Origin: Favolaschia claudopus
Lineage: Eukaryota > Basidiomycota > Agaricomycetes > Agaricales > Mycenaceae
DNA: 64,000 nucleotides
Direction of reading: 5' to 3'
Assembly (NCBI GenBank): GCA_037176885.1
Contig: JAWWNJ010000044.1
Location: 1,054,001 to 1,118,000, forward strand
How positions within the stretch are numbered: position 1 is the first letter of the stretch; each line of letters starts with the position of its first letter. The translations under genes and the position numbers were made by a program. The notes below the pieces were generated by a model. The model searched no databases and was not told the origin of the DNA. It saw nothing but the letters and a program-made list of their open reading frames with translations. Below, one piece after another: positions 8,801 to 20,174 of this stretch.

Positions 8801-11458
8801 TTATGCCTTGTAGATATTCTCGACCTTGTACATCTTCGTACTGTCTCCCTCAGCCTTCCCATCATCCCCGTACACTTTCTCAAGAGGATACATTTTCGTG
8901 ACTGGTAGCGCCGCCTCAGCTTTGTTAGTCTCCGTCGCTGCAGGGACTCCGGCCTTGCTCGCCAAATTTGCAGCCTTACCGTCAGGGATCCGGATGAACT
9001 CCAAATTCCCGTTCACAAGCCCATCAAACACAAAGTATCCTTTGCGCTCGAACTGCATAATGTCCCCCTTCTTTAGGTCGCTGACGTTCGCGTCGGCTAA
9101 TGCGTCCTGACGGAACTCGGTGACGGGCGTAACGAAGTCCGCAACATTGTCGTTCTCCTCGAGTTTCTTCTTGGTGATAAGGTAGTCGTAGTCGAGCAGA
9201 ATGACGGGAGTTAGCGGGTGGGAGGAGGTCGATTGGGATAGCCATGTTATCTTTTTCTTGGTCTTGCGGAAGTCGCCGTCCAGATGAAGTTCCATCTCGA
9301 TGGCGGTGACCTCTCCTGCAGCATTTGTGGTCTTCGAGCGGACGATGGCATTGCCCCAATCCATAAGAGTGATCTTTCAGGGATTGTAAATACGTCAAAG
9401 AAAGAAAACGAAACAGATACCTCCTCCTGATCTTCAAACGAAACAGCATCCTCCTGCTCAACAAGGATGGCGGATGTGTAAACCGTTTTTTTCTCCCCTA
9501 CGTCGGGATTCTTCTTATGTTTGGGCAGTGCTTTGACCTCAGGACTCGTCGGTCCGCCTGAGATAGTGACCGGAACCCTGTCATCTCTCAGGAAAACGAG
9601 ATACTGCACAACAAAGTAAGACAAACTTTTTCTCAGAAACTATGGCCCAATGACGCGGGGCAACTGGATCGATGATTTTCTTATTCATTGCCCAGATGGA
9701 GTCCCATTCAAGAGAAACGACAGCTTGGGAAGGCCCCTGAGCCAACATAAACTGCTGGAGGGCCTCCACGGTCATGCCGCGTCGACGAATGCCTACCCAA
9801 ACGTCAGATTTATGGTTCGAAAGAGCAACGATTTCACGTACCGCGAACGGTGGGGAAGCGAGGGTCGTCCCAGCCGCGCACGATGCCCTGGTCTACGAAC
9901 CAGTGAAGCTTGCGCTTAGACAAGAGGGTGTAGATGAAGTTCAGGCGACTAATTGAAACTCAGTGCAAGGCCAAAATCGAAGAGCACCACACAAACCTAA
10001 AGTCCCATATATTTACTTTGCGAAGTCCAACGGCGTCAGTCATCCAGTGGTATTGCGGGTTGCGGTCTCGATACTCGTTTGTCCTCAAAGCGTGCGTGAC
10101 ACCCTCGATGGAGTCTACCACCGGGCAAGCAAAGTCGTATGTGGGATACACTTTCCATTTGTCCCTGGTGTAGGAATCAGAATCGCAACATCAAAAAAAT
10201 ATGGGTGAAGAACCAGACCCTGTGCGGTGATGTGGAAGGAGATTACATCTGTATACGACAGGATCGCGCATGGCCTTGTTGGGATTTGTGACACTGATTT
10301 TGGCACGGAGACACCATCGTAGGCCTTCAGTAGTCCCAGCCGTCATCTCCTCGAAGTGTTTTAGATTACTCTCGATGGAGTCGTCCCTGTGTGCAGAGGC
10401 AATTCCGTCGCCGCGCTCCAGCCGCATTTGCGCTTGCTCGGTATCGTCGGTGTAGGCGTGGCCAGACTGAATAAGTTTGACAGCAAGGTCGTATAGAGTC
10501 TGGAAGTAGTCCGAAGTGTGAGTCACTACGTCCCCGTGAACATCCATAAGATGCAAATCCTCGAGGATAGTTTCCTCAAACTCGCTCTGGATCGGATTAT
10601 CAACAGGTAGATGAGAGGAAAAAAAGGCCTGCTGTACTGACTCTCTCCTTGCTGGGATTCGTGTCATCAAAGCGAATGATTAGCTTGCCGTGGTACATTT
10701 TTGCAAAGTACTGGTTGAGCATCGCGGCCTTGGCGTGTCCGATGTGGAGGTAGCCACTGGGCTCGGGCGGGAATCGCGTCACGACCTTTCCATCCTCTGC
10801 ATTTGCAAGACCAAGAGCAAACCCAGCAGCTGTTTTATTCGACCGTGCTTTGCTGGCTTTGGCTGTCGTAAGACTTGCAGATGCAGCCTGAATGCAATCC
10901 AATGATTCGAGATGCGAGAACCATCGCAACAGATGGGGGTGGTTATTGTTCTTGAGTAGGCCAGAAATCCTACTGTTCCCTGGAAAAGAGAGAGACATTG
11001 GAAAAACGCGTATTTATCGCAGATGGTCGTACACACCTTTCATCGCGCCCCAAAGCATCCAATCGGCGGCGGTAATCTCATGACCTACGAGCAAGGTGCG
11101 ATATGTCAGATGGTCATCTAGGGAGTCCAAGGCTGCGATGATTTGGGGAACTGCGGTTGTGGTCGAGAGACTTTTGGCTAAAGCGAAGAAGGCGGGTGTC
11201 TGCGATGAACTCAGATCAACGCACGCTGCACCAATTTTGCGCTACCTTGGAGCTGTCCTCCGTAAGACCATGTTGCTTGGCCAATGTGTGTACAATCTGC
11301 TCCTCATCGGAAATCGCTGAACTAGGTAATTGCAAGGAAATTCCCGATACTGTCTCGTCGAAGACAAGTTCTGCTTTCCCAGTGTACGATGCAACCGCGA
11401 CTGCAGCCCAAGGAAAGGGAGTTTGCTTTGAGGATAAGGTCAAGGTCAAGGTAGCCAT
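8801..11458 (-). CDS. GUS1: cytosolic glutamyl-tRNA synthetase
   Basis: Nine exons (minus: 11458-11246, 11199-11037, 10979-10642, 10586-10219, 10164-9997, 9948-9842, 9792-9641, 9603-9421, 9373-8801) join to 754 residues. The N-terminus is the GST-like appendix that in yeast binds Arc1. Next come the class I signature [16 protein letters not shown], the glutamate/tRNA-binding [10 protein letters not shown] region, and the second signature as LLSKRKL. The C-terminal beta-barrel anticodon-binding region ends in a Lys/Ala-rich tail. The GST-like appendix plus beta-barrel identify the eukaryotic cytosolic enzyme rather than the mitochondrial form. One intron (9640-9604) would be only 37 bp; its removal gives HWAI followed by YLVFLRD, which fits, but it is the least certain junction. 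Confidence 0.95.
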
Positions 11459-11664
11459 AGCAGTCTAGATCTGAGTCCCAATTTTGAAAATCGAGCTGAG
11501 GTCTAGTTTGTTCGAGTCAAAGGTTTTTTCGAGGACCTGTTCGGACTCATCGGACCAATCGTGGTACATGAATTTCATCGATCGGGTCATCGGCCGAGAA
11601 CCGGACTAATTTAAGCCCAAAAACTTTCACCAATCGAGTCACCTCCTTCAAATCCTTTGCCGCC

Positions 11665-14253
11665 ATGCCTATGCTGTGAGCACCAGACACCTCTAAATCT
11701 TCGAAGTTAACCAAGACTCAGTGCCGATCCCTCAAAAAAATACAAACCATACACTCCCTTGGTCCTCCCCAACCGCCAATGGCCATCCAAAACGTTCACC
11801 ACACCGCCCATCTGGTTGTCTACGGATTTACGAGACGGAAACCAGGCTCTTGCAAACCCGATGACCATCGAGCAGAAAAACATCTTCTTTCGCCAACTCG
11901 TTAAATGCGGTGTGAAGGAGATTGAAGTCGCGTACCCCGCCGCGAGCGACACAGACTTTGCCTTCGTTCGCGGACTCATCGAGAACAACGAAATACCTGA
12001 TGATGTCTGGATACAGGTTAGCTGACTGTTCAACATTCGTGCACTCTGCGTCTTGAACGGTTTGTTGCGCTAGGTCTTGACTCCCGCGCGTGAAGATCTC
12101 ATCCGTCGAACCTTCGAATCGGTGGTGGGGGCCAAACACGTTATTCTGCACATGTATAATGCGACGTCTCCGGCATTCCGCAACGTTGTGTTCCGCAATT
12201 CAAAGGAGCAAACCGTGGAGCTCGCCGTAAATCATACCAAAATCGTCCGACAACTCACTGAAGAGTACACTACGAAACATGGGACGCACTTCAAATACGA
12301 GTATAGTCCAGAGACATTCACTCAGACCGAGCCCGATTTCGCAATAGAAATTTGCGAGGCTGTTAAGGCCACCTGGGGGAAAGCGGGAACTGGAGATGAT
12401 CGTATTATCTTCAACTTGCCCGCTACCGTAGAGATTGCTCCGCCGAATCACTATGCGGACCAGGTATGAGACGTTCCCTATTCTATGTATGCTGTCGTCT
12501 CATCGTTCTCAGATAGAAAATTTCTGTAACAAAATTACAGAGCGAGAGAAGGTAATTGTGAGTTTGCATCCTCACAATGACAGAGGTAACGAAACGTGTC
12601 TTCAATGCAGCATCGAACTCAAACATGTGTTCAGGATGTGGAATCGCTGCCGCAGAGTTAGGATTTCTGGCCGGCGGAGATCGGATAGAAGGCTGCTTGT
12701 TCGGCAATGGGGAACGCACAGGCAACGTGGACATTGTCAACCTCGCTCTAAACCTGTACTCTCAGGGAATCTCCCCCAACCTCGACTTCAGCGACCTCGA
12801 AAGCGTCATCGACGTTGTCACGAAATGCAACGACCTGCCCATTCCCGCCAGATATCCTTACGCTGGCGAACTCGTCTTTACCGCCTTTTCTGGCTCCCAT
12901 CAGGATGCCATCAAGAAGGGGTTCGAGGCGCAAAATGAACGACACGCCCTAGCTGCAAAGACCGGCGAGCCTCAGTACTGGGATATGCCATATCTTCCCA
13001 TCGACCCCATTGACCTCGGATTGAACTACGAGGCTGTTATTCGGGTCAACTCACAGTCTGGTAAAGGCGGGATCGCCTACCTCATCAAGCAACATCTACA
13101 GCTCGACATGCCTCGCAAGATGCAAGTCGCGTTCTACCACGTCGTCCAGGAGGTATCCGACAAGGAGGCGCGCGAAATGACCGTAGACGACATCACGACC
13201 GCCTTCCGGGAGACGTATCACTTCGGTGGGCCGAAATACAAGGGACGATTGTCTCTTCGCAATTTCAAAGTCTCGACGGAGCCCGTTGCCGACCCCTCGG
13301 ATTTGTCTGGCGACGAGGCCGCCGACGAACGCCGACGCTTCGACGGCACTCTGTTGGTCGACAAGGTGCTAAGAGTAATTCGCGGGGACGGCAATGGTCC
13401 TTTGTCCGCTCTCTTAGATGCTCTCAAGACACATCTCGACATCGATCTTACTCTCAGGGAATATTCGGAACACATCATCGGTGGGGAAGAGGGCCAAAAT
13501 TCCAAAGCCGCGACATACGTGGAGCTTGTCCCCGCTGGCGACCGGAAATCTTCAAAATCTTGGTGGGGTGTGGGCGTCGACTCTGATATCGCTGGGTCTG
13601 GGTTACGCGCAGTGCTGAGTGCGGTCAACGGAGCCATCGGGGACAGGGAGTTGCCTGAACTCAAGCTGACCGTCGGCTTCAATGCACGATCTGGACAGGC
13701 CGATATTGCCAGCGTCCTTGTTAACTCTTTGGGCCTCGAACTGCCGAGGCGGTTCCAAGCTGCCTTCTTCGAGGTTGTCCAGCGCGCTGCGCGTGAGGCG
13801 GGTGGTGAGATCTCAGTTGGTGGGCTCACGGATCTGTTCAAAGACACGTATGGCTTTGACCCCAAAGGCACGATCAAACCCGACATCTCGATGCCGTCGT
13901 TTACCTTGGAGAGCGTCGGCGATGGAAGTCGGCGTCTCATCAAGGGGGAACTTTCGGTTTCCAATCAAGTGCGGAAATTCAATGGGGAAGGTAATGGTCC
14001 CTTATCCGCACTGATTGCAGCCCTGCACGCGCATGTCGAGGGGTCGATCAGTCTACGAGAGTATTCCGAGCACGCTCTCGGCGAGAACGTCGACGTGGTT
14101 GCTGTGTCCTATGTCGAGCTCATTTACGAGCTGCCAGGTGAGAAGAAGCGTAGTGAATGGGGTGTCGCGACGGACACCGATATCACTGCATCTGGTCTTC
14201 ATGCGGTTTTGGCATCCCTTAGCAGATTGCGGCCAAAAGTTACTCCTAATTGA
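11665..14253 (+). CDS. LEU4: alpha-isopropylmalate synthase with duplicated C-terminal regulatory region
   Basis: Exons 11665-11675, 11722-12016, 12074-12463, 12513-12585 and 12635-14253 give 795 residues. The enzyme condenses acetyl-CoA with 2-oxoisovalerate, the first step of leucine synthesis. Catalytic TIM-barrel signatures are [19 protein letters not shown] and [10 protein letters not shown]. After the barrel, a block beginning [14 protein letters not shown] (about residue 392) runs through [14 protein letters not shown] and LREYSEH motifs. A second block beginning [14 protein letters not shown] (about residue 605) repeats the same series of motifs ([40 protein letters not shown]). The leucine-sensing region is therefore present twice. 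The 11-nt first exon encodes MPM plus two bases. The 206 bp before it are shared with divergent GUS1. Confidence 0.93.
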
Positions 14254-14437
14254 TAGGGAGTGTGCAGGGACACATATTTCATTGTGTACATCATGTTAGC
14301 ATTCACTGCACGGACAATCGGAAATGTATTACGGCATCACGCGAGATTTCTGTAACGTGATCGTATCCAACTTGAGCCCATCTACTATCTGCTCCTTGAA
14401 TCCAACGTTGAGACGACATTTTGACGCCTTTGCTTAT

Positions 14438-16581
14438 ATGGAGCAAGAAGCACTCGACAACAAACTGTTTGTAGACGAGAACGGGGATGCCTTGAGGTTC
14501 TTCTTGCACAAAAGCATTCGGCAAGAGGGTTCTCGTTCGTCACTCGAATCCAAGATCGAGGTATTCAGCTCAATTCTTCTGTATCCACCGACTCAACGGA
14601 CAAGAATAACGGAGGGGAAATCAGCCCTACCGACATAGGATCTCATGTTATAATCGTCAACCCCAACCATCCCTCCGGGGAGATCGAGGCCGTACGAAAT
14701 GCGTATAAGGCGCATTCAGATCCATCATTGAAAGGCGTCTTCGTCGAGGCTACGTCCTGGGTCAACAACTCGATCAGCATGGGGAAGTACTCTCACCGCT
14801 TTTACCAAAAAGGAATGGGTGGCAGGGTTGGAGTTCGAGAGTGCGTTTCACTTTTGTTGTGGCTTGGAAGTTTCATAAACTGTTTTCCAGACGAACTTCT
14901 TTTACAGAGGAAGACGATTATCAGCTGGCGCGTTATCTTGCTATTCTAATCCCAGACAAGAGGGATGGTGGACGGCTCGGAGACAACGTCTACTTGAGGT
15001 TGATGCAAAATGTATTTCTCAAGAACAGCTCTGCGAGACAGAGTCGCTAACGACACGTATCCAGTATGAAATTTTGCCAGACGAATATGAATGGGCGACA
15101 CGACACACGGCGCAGAGTTGGCGCGAGCGCTACAAGAAAAATCAGCCGAGGTTCGACGAAGAAATTGAAAGACTTGCTGCCATACTCGAGCCGTTGGATC
15201 ATCAAAAATACGAATTATCACGGAAGGCTGCTCGCCGCTACACCCGGCATGGCCCACATCGTGAGCTTTTCAGTGCCGAACCGGAGGAGGAGGAGGAAGA
15301 AGAAGATGAGGTTGAAATAGTTGAAGTCACGGAACCAGCTCCGGAGCCAACCAGTAGAAAACGGCCCGTTTCGACCTCTGGCTCGCAACGTGCCAACAAG
15401 AGAATACGTACCGAACAGAGTCCGGAACCTCAGTCGTATGTGCCACTGAAGAACACATCGGTTTCGTCAAAGGGCAAAGAAAAAGCACTTCCAGAGACTG
15501 ACGAGTAAGGTTTTCTTTCTTTCTGGTTACGATGAACGCTAACGTCCAGTACAGCGATGGCTATGATTCAGAGAACAGTCTTTTCGATGGGCATCCTACA
15601 TCCCCTCCCAAACCTACAGAGGCTACTCTCGTTGAACCTTCACCACTGCGCGGAGAATCACCTCTGCGGCCACCACTGGCTCCCACGCAACCAATGGAAG
15701 TGCAGGGGAGTCCTCGACGGCAGCAGCCGGCTCGACGCATATCCGTTGGACGACCTGCTGACCGTCAGCCCATTCCTCCTGCGAAGAGAACTGCTCGCAA
15801 GATCGCCGCAGCACCCGCTCCCACGCCTTATCGGAATACACGATCTCGTTCGAAGTCTCTGGAACCCTATGTCGTTGATGTGGATGCATTGGCTCGAAAG
15901 AATAGGCGAAACGAGAAGAAGAAAGCGTTGGAAGTAGTAGAAGAAGAAGACGAACCAGACACGGCTTCCCGAGGGACAGCAGGTGCTACAGACACGCAGG
16001 AGGTTGCAGATTTTTTGATGGCGCCGAACGAGCAAAGTGGCATTTCGGATGACGGCGACATGGTCGAGGACGTTGACCGGATGCCTCCGCCTCGTTCTAC
16101 CGCACGGCCAACAGTTCGACAGCCTTCCATGGAGACTGACGACTTGCAAACCGACCAAGCGCTTCGCCGCCGACAAGTGTCCTTCTCTCCTTCTCGAGGC
16201 AGAGGAGGAGCTAGGGAGATTCTCAGTAACTTAGGAGCACCACGACTGAGCCGCCCCCCGGAGAGTGTCACCTCGAAAGCGTCGGTTGCTTCCCCTCGCA
16301 TAACACAGAACTCGCCCCCCATCTTTTTTGGGGGATCCCGTCGCAGCAGTTCTGTGGTACAAACTCCAGTCATCGACTTCCAAAATCCTTTGTATCATCC
16401 TCGGAGCGCGACCTCTCGCAAGGGTTCGGTGTCGAGTGGTGAATCCGGGTCGGCGACTTTCCCACTTCATGGCACTCGCGCCAAATCGGTCAAGCGAGAG
16501 ATTAAGAAACAGGAAAAACGGACACCGTATCGGCCGCCAAGCGGCACTCGTGCATTGGAGCACGTTCTGAGCCCGCAGTGA
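14438..16581 (+). CDS. Rap1-like telomere protein (BRCT plus Rap1-type Myb)
   Basis: Exons 14438-14560, 14605-14840, 14891-15011, 15065-15504 and 15555-16581 give 648 residues. Residues about 10-100 look like a BRCT domain (LRFFLHKSI, HVIIVNPNH, GVFVEATSWVNNSI). Right after it comes a Myb-type helix bundle (FTEEDDYQLARYLAIL then GDNVYLRLM and HTAQSWRERYKK) of the kind found in Rap1/TERF2IP, where the loop between helices is long. The remainder is acidic and then Ser/Arg/Pro-rich, with basic clusters (KREIKKQEKR) that may act as nuclear signals. I do not see a clear RCT domain at the C-terminus. Rap1 binds telomere proteins in fission yeast and humans; the role here is inferred from architecture. 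Confidence 0.8.
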
Positions 16582-17307
16582 TTCTCCAAGCCTGTACCGA
16601 CTTTTTCTTGAGATTTCCTGTTGTATCATTATCTTGCTTGGCTTAATGTAGAAATGTGCAGACTGAACTAACTGGTGTTAATGCTACATACTATCACAAA
16701 CATGCTACTTGGTCTACAAATGAGAAATGAAAGACATACAGTCCAGTACACCTGTATTGCATCCGTCGCTGCTCTTTCTGAAAAGTAGGATAAATCAGTT
16801 CACAGGCATCGGGAGGAAGTATATGATATGAAGGTTCAGAGAGTTGTTTGGTATTTAGGTGTCCACAAGAGGCGTTGCTCTCGTTCGGAAGCAGAACTGA
16901 GTTGTTCATCCCATAGCGCCTGCCAGCGCAACAAGCATGAGAGAGAAAGACTCACCAGTAGCAATCTCAAGCCTATCAGACTGAGATTGAGTCTACGCCA
17001 TCCTCCATACATGAATGGGTTCAAGTTGTGGGCAAAGGGAAACAGCGAGTGTGGGAGTTACATACATCCACGGCAACTTGAATCAAGCGGGATCTTAAAC
17101 GGTGTGACGCTTTCACGTGATGTGTGACGATCGCGCCTCCTTCCTTCTCCCCTCTTCCGCCACACCCACATCGCAGTGCTTCCGGCACAAACTCTTCTTG
17201 TTGCTTTATTTGGACCATCTTCCGGCGAGGTAAATCGTTATTCGCGTCACTAGTAGCCCAGTGAAGAACCAAAACCATCGCCCGACGCGTCCAGGACCCT
17301 ATTCTGA
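16582..17307. other. intergenic, no gene seen
   Basis: These 726 bp lie between two plus-strand genes. I see only short spurious frames; the stretch should contain the 3' UTR of the Rap1-like gene and the promoter of the next gene. Confidence 0.5.
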
Positions 17308-18641
17308 ATGCCACCAAAACGTCGTCTACACAGTAGCAGCCCCTCCTCTGAATCGCCCCAAAAACGTCGAAACACGTGGAGTTCGGATGCGCCCAGCTCC
17401 CCTCTCTCCTTCTCGAGCTCGTTTCCATACACCTCATCATCCGACCCAGCGTACCCTTCCGACTCTCCCTCCAATCCTTTCGGACGCACCCACACGTATA
17501 ACCTGATCCAGACTCTTCCCCCGCCGACCTCATTCTCAAAACATCTCCCCCTGCGCTTTCAATACGTGAAGCGTGGTGTTTCTCGCGAAGTTTTGGACGG
17601 CGTATACCGAGTTGTACAAGTGCCCCAGAGTTACACCTTCGTGCACCTGAAGAGTCTCATAGCCTTTTTGTTTGGCGGTGCCTATGGACAGGTACCGTTG
17701 GACGTCAACGACGAGGCTGCCGGACATGTGTTCGAGGTCAAGAATGACCTAGGGCTCTATCCCAGCTCATTTCTGCCAGGTCAGATTATGTGTGGCACTA
17801 CCTGGGCATATTCGTCGTCCGTTCTCGATCCCTATCTCTATTACCCGGATTGGGAGGAGTCAGAGGAGGCCTCCTCTTCAAAAACGCCAGAAGAGTCGGA
17901 GGAGGACGTGGAAGATGAGCGCAAGTGGACGGCAGAGGAGGACCTGACTATTGCCCATGTATGGCCGGCGGGAGGCGACGTCTCGCGCGGAATAGTATAT
18001 GTAAGTGACAGGCATTCCTTGCGCTGCATGGGTCTTGACGCGGCACGCAGAAACACAGCGCGAGCCTACAAATACACATCACAATCAACACAACACCAAT
18101 CGAAGCGCGGCGAGGCAAAGGGAATGTTCCTCATGTCTTTAGCGCGCGTGGGCTTGTTTACCTGGAAGAGCCAGAGGAGGAGGATCAGCTGGAAGAGGAA
18201 GACCGAATCTCCCTACTCGATCCTTCAAATTGGAATGAGCCCGAAGACGCATTTAACAAGTACTATCGCCAGCATAGAGCCTTGCCCTTTAGCTACACCC
18301 AAGAGGCAAATGCCAGCTCTGCGTCCTTGCCGTCGCTCACTTTCTCCTCGTCCCCATTACGCTCATCCTCTTCATCATCATTTGCATCGTCCTCCCCGTC
18401 GCTCGCCACATCGTCCTCCTCACCCCGCATTCGTCTATTCAATTCGTCGCCAGGTTCTTTCCCAAAATATACTCCAGCCCCACGTCCCTCACAGCGTAAA
18501 CGTATACGACACCTCCAGCACCGAATTGGTACTCTGACGCGTATGCAGCATAGGCGGGGAATCTCGGATAAGCTGAAGAAGAAAGACGTGAAGCGGAAAG
18601 AGGCGAAGCTACCGATCAGAGTGGGGTCGGAGGAGGTGTAG
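17308..18641 (+). CDS. conserved hypothetical protein, possibly pRiA4b ORF-3-like fold
   Basis: Two exons, 17308-18000 and 18051-18641, give 427 residues. The N-terminus is Ser/Pro-rich and basic (MPPKRRLHSSSPSSESPQKR). A central region, about 75-220, alternates strands and helices (LRFQYVKRGVSREVLDGVYR, FVHLKSLIAFLFGG, GHVFEVKND) in a way that recalls the plasmid pRiA4b ORF-3-like domain; this is a weak resemblance only. Acidic stretches (EESEEDVEDER and EEPEEEDQLEEED) follow, then a long Ser-rich segment. The C-terminus is strongly basic (SDKLKKKDVKRKEAK), suggesting nuclear or nucleic-acid contact. It is tail-to-tail with the minus-strand methyltransferase, 197 bp apart. The function is not known. 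Confidence 0.75.
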
Positions 18642-18838
18642 GGGAATTCAGTTTGGTTAGCACGTCATAACACCATTATCAACGCATTTGTATAATACAA
18701 GACTAGATTCATGTAAATATTTCGGAGGCAGGAGATATCTGTTTGGATTGCCATGTCAGTATCCCAATGAAGAAGCACTGAGATTCCTGTTGAAAAAAAG
18801 GCGGTCATTTCAGTGCAATCGAGGACGCCAGCTCTATA

Positions 18839-19909
18839 TTATAACTTGGTATACATATCGACCGGACGATGGAAACCTGGTGCGGTCGTCAGTATTGACT
18901 GGCAGGGCAAGACTCAACATGCAACCTACCTCCCTCTCCGACGCTACCCAGCCTTACCGGTTCCCCGAAACCTACCTCAGCTAACAGTTGGGGAAAATCA
19001 TCCGGCCGCAACGCTAACCCTTGCGCCGTTTCTCGCAACCTCTGCCAGTGCGGGTCATTGAGTCAGAGAACTTCGTGAGAATGAGATGTAAAATTACTTT
19101 ATCCATGCGCTTTGCATTACGATACGTTTCCCAAGCCTGGGGTTCCACAATGAATAGACCGCCAGGTTGGAGGACGGCGGCTACACGGGTAAAGAAAGTT
19201 CTAAGTGCCGCGTCGCCGCCGTTGAGGTGAATCCACTTGGTTATTGAGAATCTGGCATGTGCTGTATGAAGCAAAATGTTTCAAAAACAAAAGAGAGGGT
19301 AGACGCACCCGAGAACGATGTCGTAGCCGTTCGCGTCTTCCGGTATCGCGTCGGTCACCCAATCCGCGGTTCGAAATGAAACGTTATGAGGAAATAGCTC
19401 AGGGGAGGAGGGCGGTATAGGCAGCGGCCCATGGGAGTGAGCGCAGGAAGCCGGGAAGTAGTCAGGTTCGCCTGCGGTTTCCATTCGTTTGCGTTTACGC
19501 GTCGTCGTCGTTGCTGGCTCGGCGTCTTCTGAAGGAGGTCCTTGTGCGGACCAAACGGTACGTCTTCTCCGCCAGGCTGCACGAACAAGAGAGTCGTCAA
19601 TGTCAACTCCGACAACTTTGAGTGCTCCGTGTGATTGTGCTGGCTTGTTCAAGGTGAGTCGTATTCCGAGATTATGTCGAGAGGAAGAAGAGTGCAGACC
19701 AATTTCACAAGAGACCCAGCCCTCGTTGCATCCGACGTCGAGAACACATTTCCCTTTGAATGTTCCTGGCGGCAGAAGCTCGAGACGGGGGTCGTTTACT
19801 GAAGGGCGTTTTGCGTAGTAACTGCATATGTTCAAGGAAGAGTTTGGAGAATGAGTGTATTTGAGTACCCATGATAGTTTCCGTGTATGGGTGCGGCTGA
19901 AGAAGACAT
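18839..19909 (-). CDS. Bin3/MEPCE-type RNA methyltransferase
   Basis: Exons (minus) 19909-19869, 19821-19700, 19639-19309, 19251-19098, 19041-18930 and 18876-18839 give 265 residues starting MSSSAAPIHGNYHGYYAKRP. The SAM-binding motif is KCVLDVGCNEGWVSCEIA and the acidic second strand is VVGVDIDD. The family signature FSITKWIHLNGGD leads to the Bin3 block PGGLFIVEPQAWETY. The C-terminal GGFHRPVDMYTK is also characteristic. Family members O-methylate the 5' gamma-phosphate of 7SK/U6 RNA (MEPCE, fission yeast Bmc1) or the 5' monophosphate of small RNAs (BCDIN3D). Which RNA is modified here cannot be told. A Lys/Arg-rich insert (TTTTRKRKRME) lies between SAM motifs. The 60-bp second intron is a multiple of three without stops and could be retained. 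Confidence 0.88.
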
Positions 19910-20174
19910 TGGGAAGGCTCGGAAGAGGTGGTAGAAGCTGTTCAACGGTCGTTCGGTCAGACGCGGAGCAAGGTTTGATAGTATGAGTTTGAGGCAGGCA
20001 ACAGTTTACAGTTGGTTCGGAAAGAGTTCTTCAACTTATTCCAAAATATTTACACTTATTTAAGTTCAACCGTGGCCGCGGCAAACCGATTACACTGCTT
20101 CGCCTCTTAGATCTTAGCACTTAAGTAGCATTCCCGCTGGGCTGCTTGATTCCAGATCTCAGTGCAATACGATC
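19910..20174. promoter_or_regulatory. divergent promoter between the Bin3-type gene and the Rid gene
   Basis: The two start codons face away from each other across 265 bp, so this segment must carry both promoters. I see no convincing TATA box or repeated motif. Confidence 0.45.

Noticed and set aside
13218..13964. 248-codon minus-strand frame inside LEU4
   Set aside because: It is antisense to strongly conserved coding sequence and is explained by codon composition.
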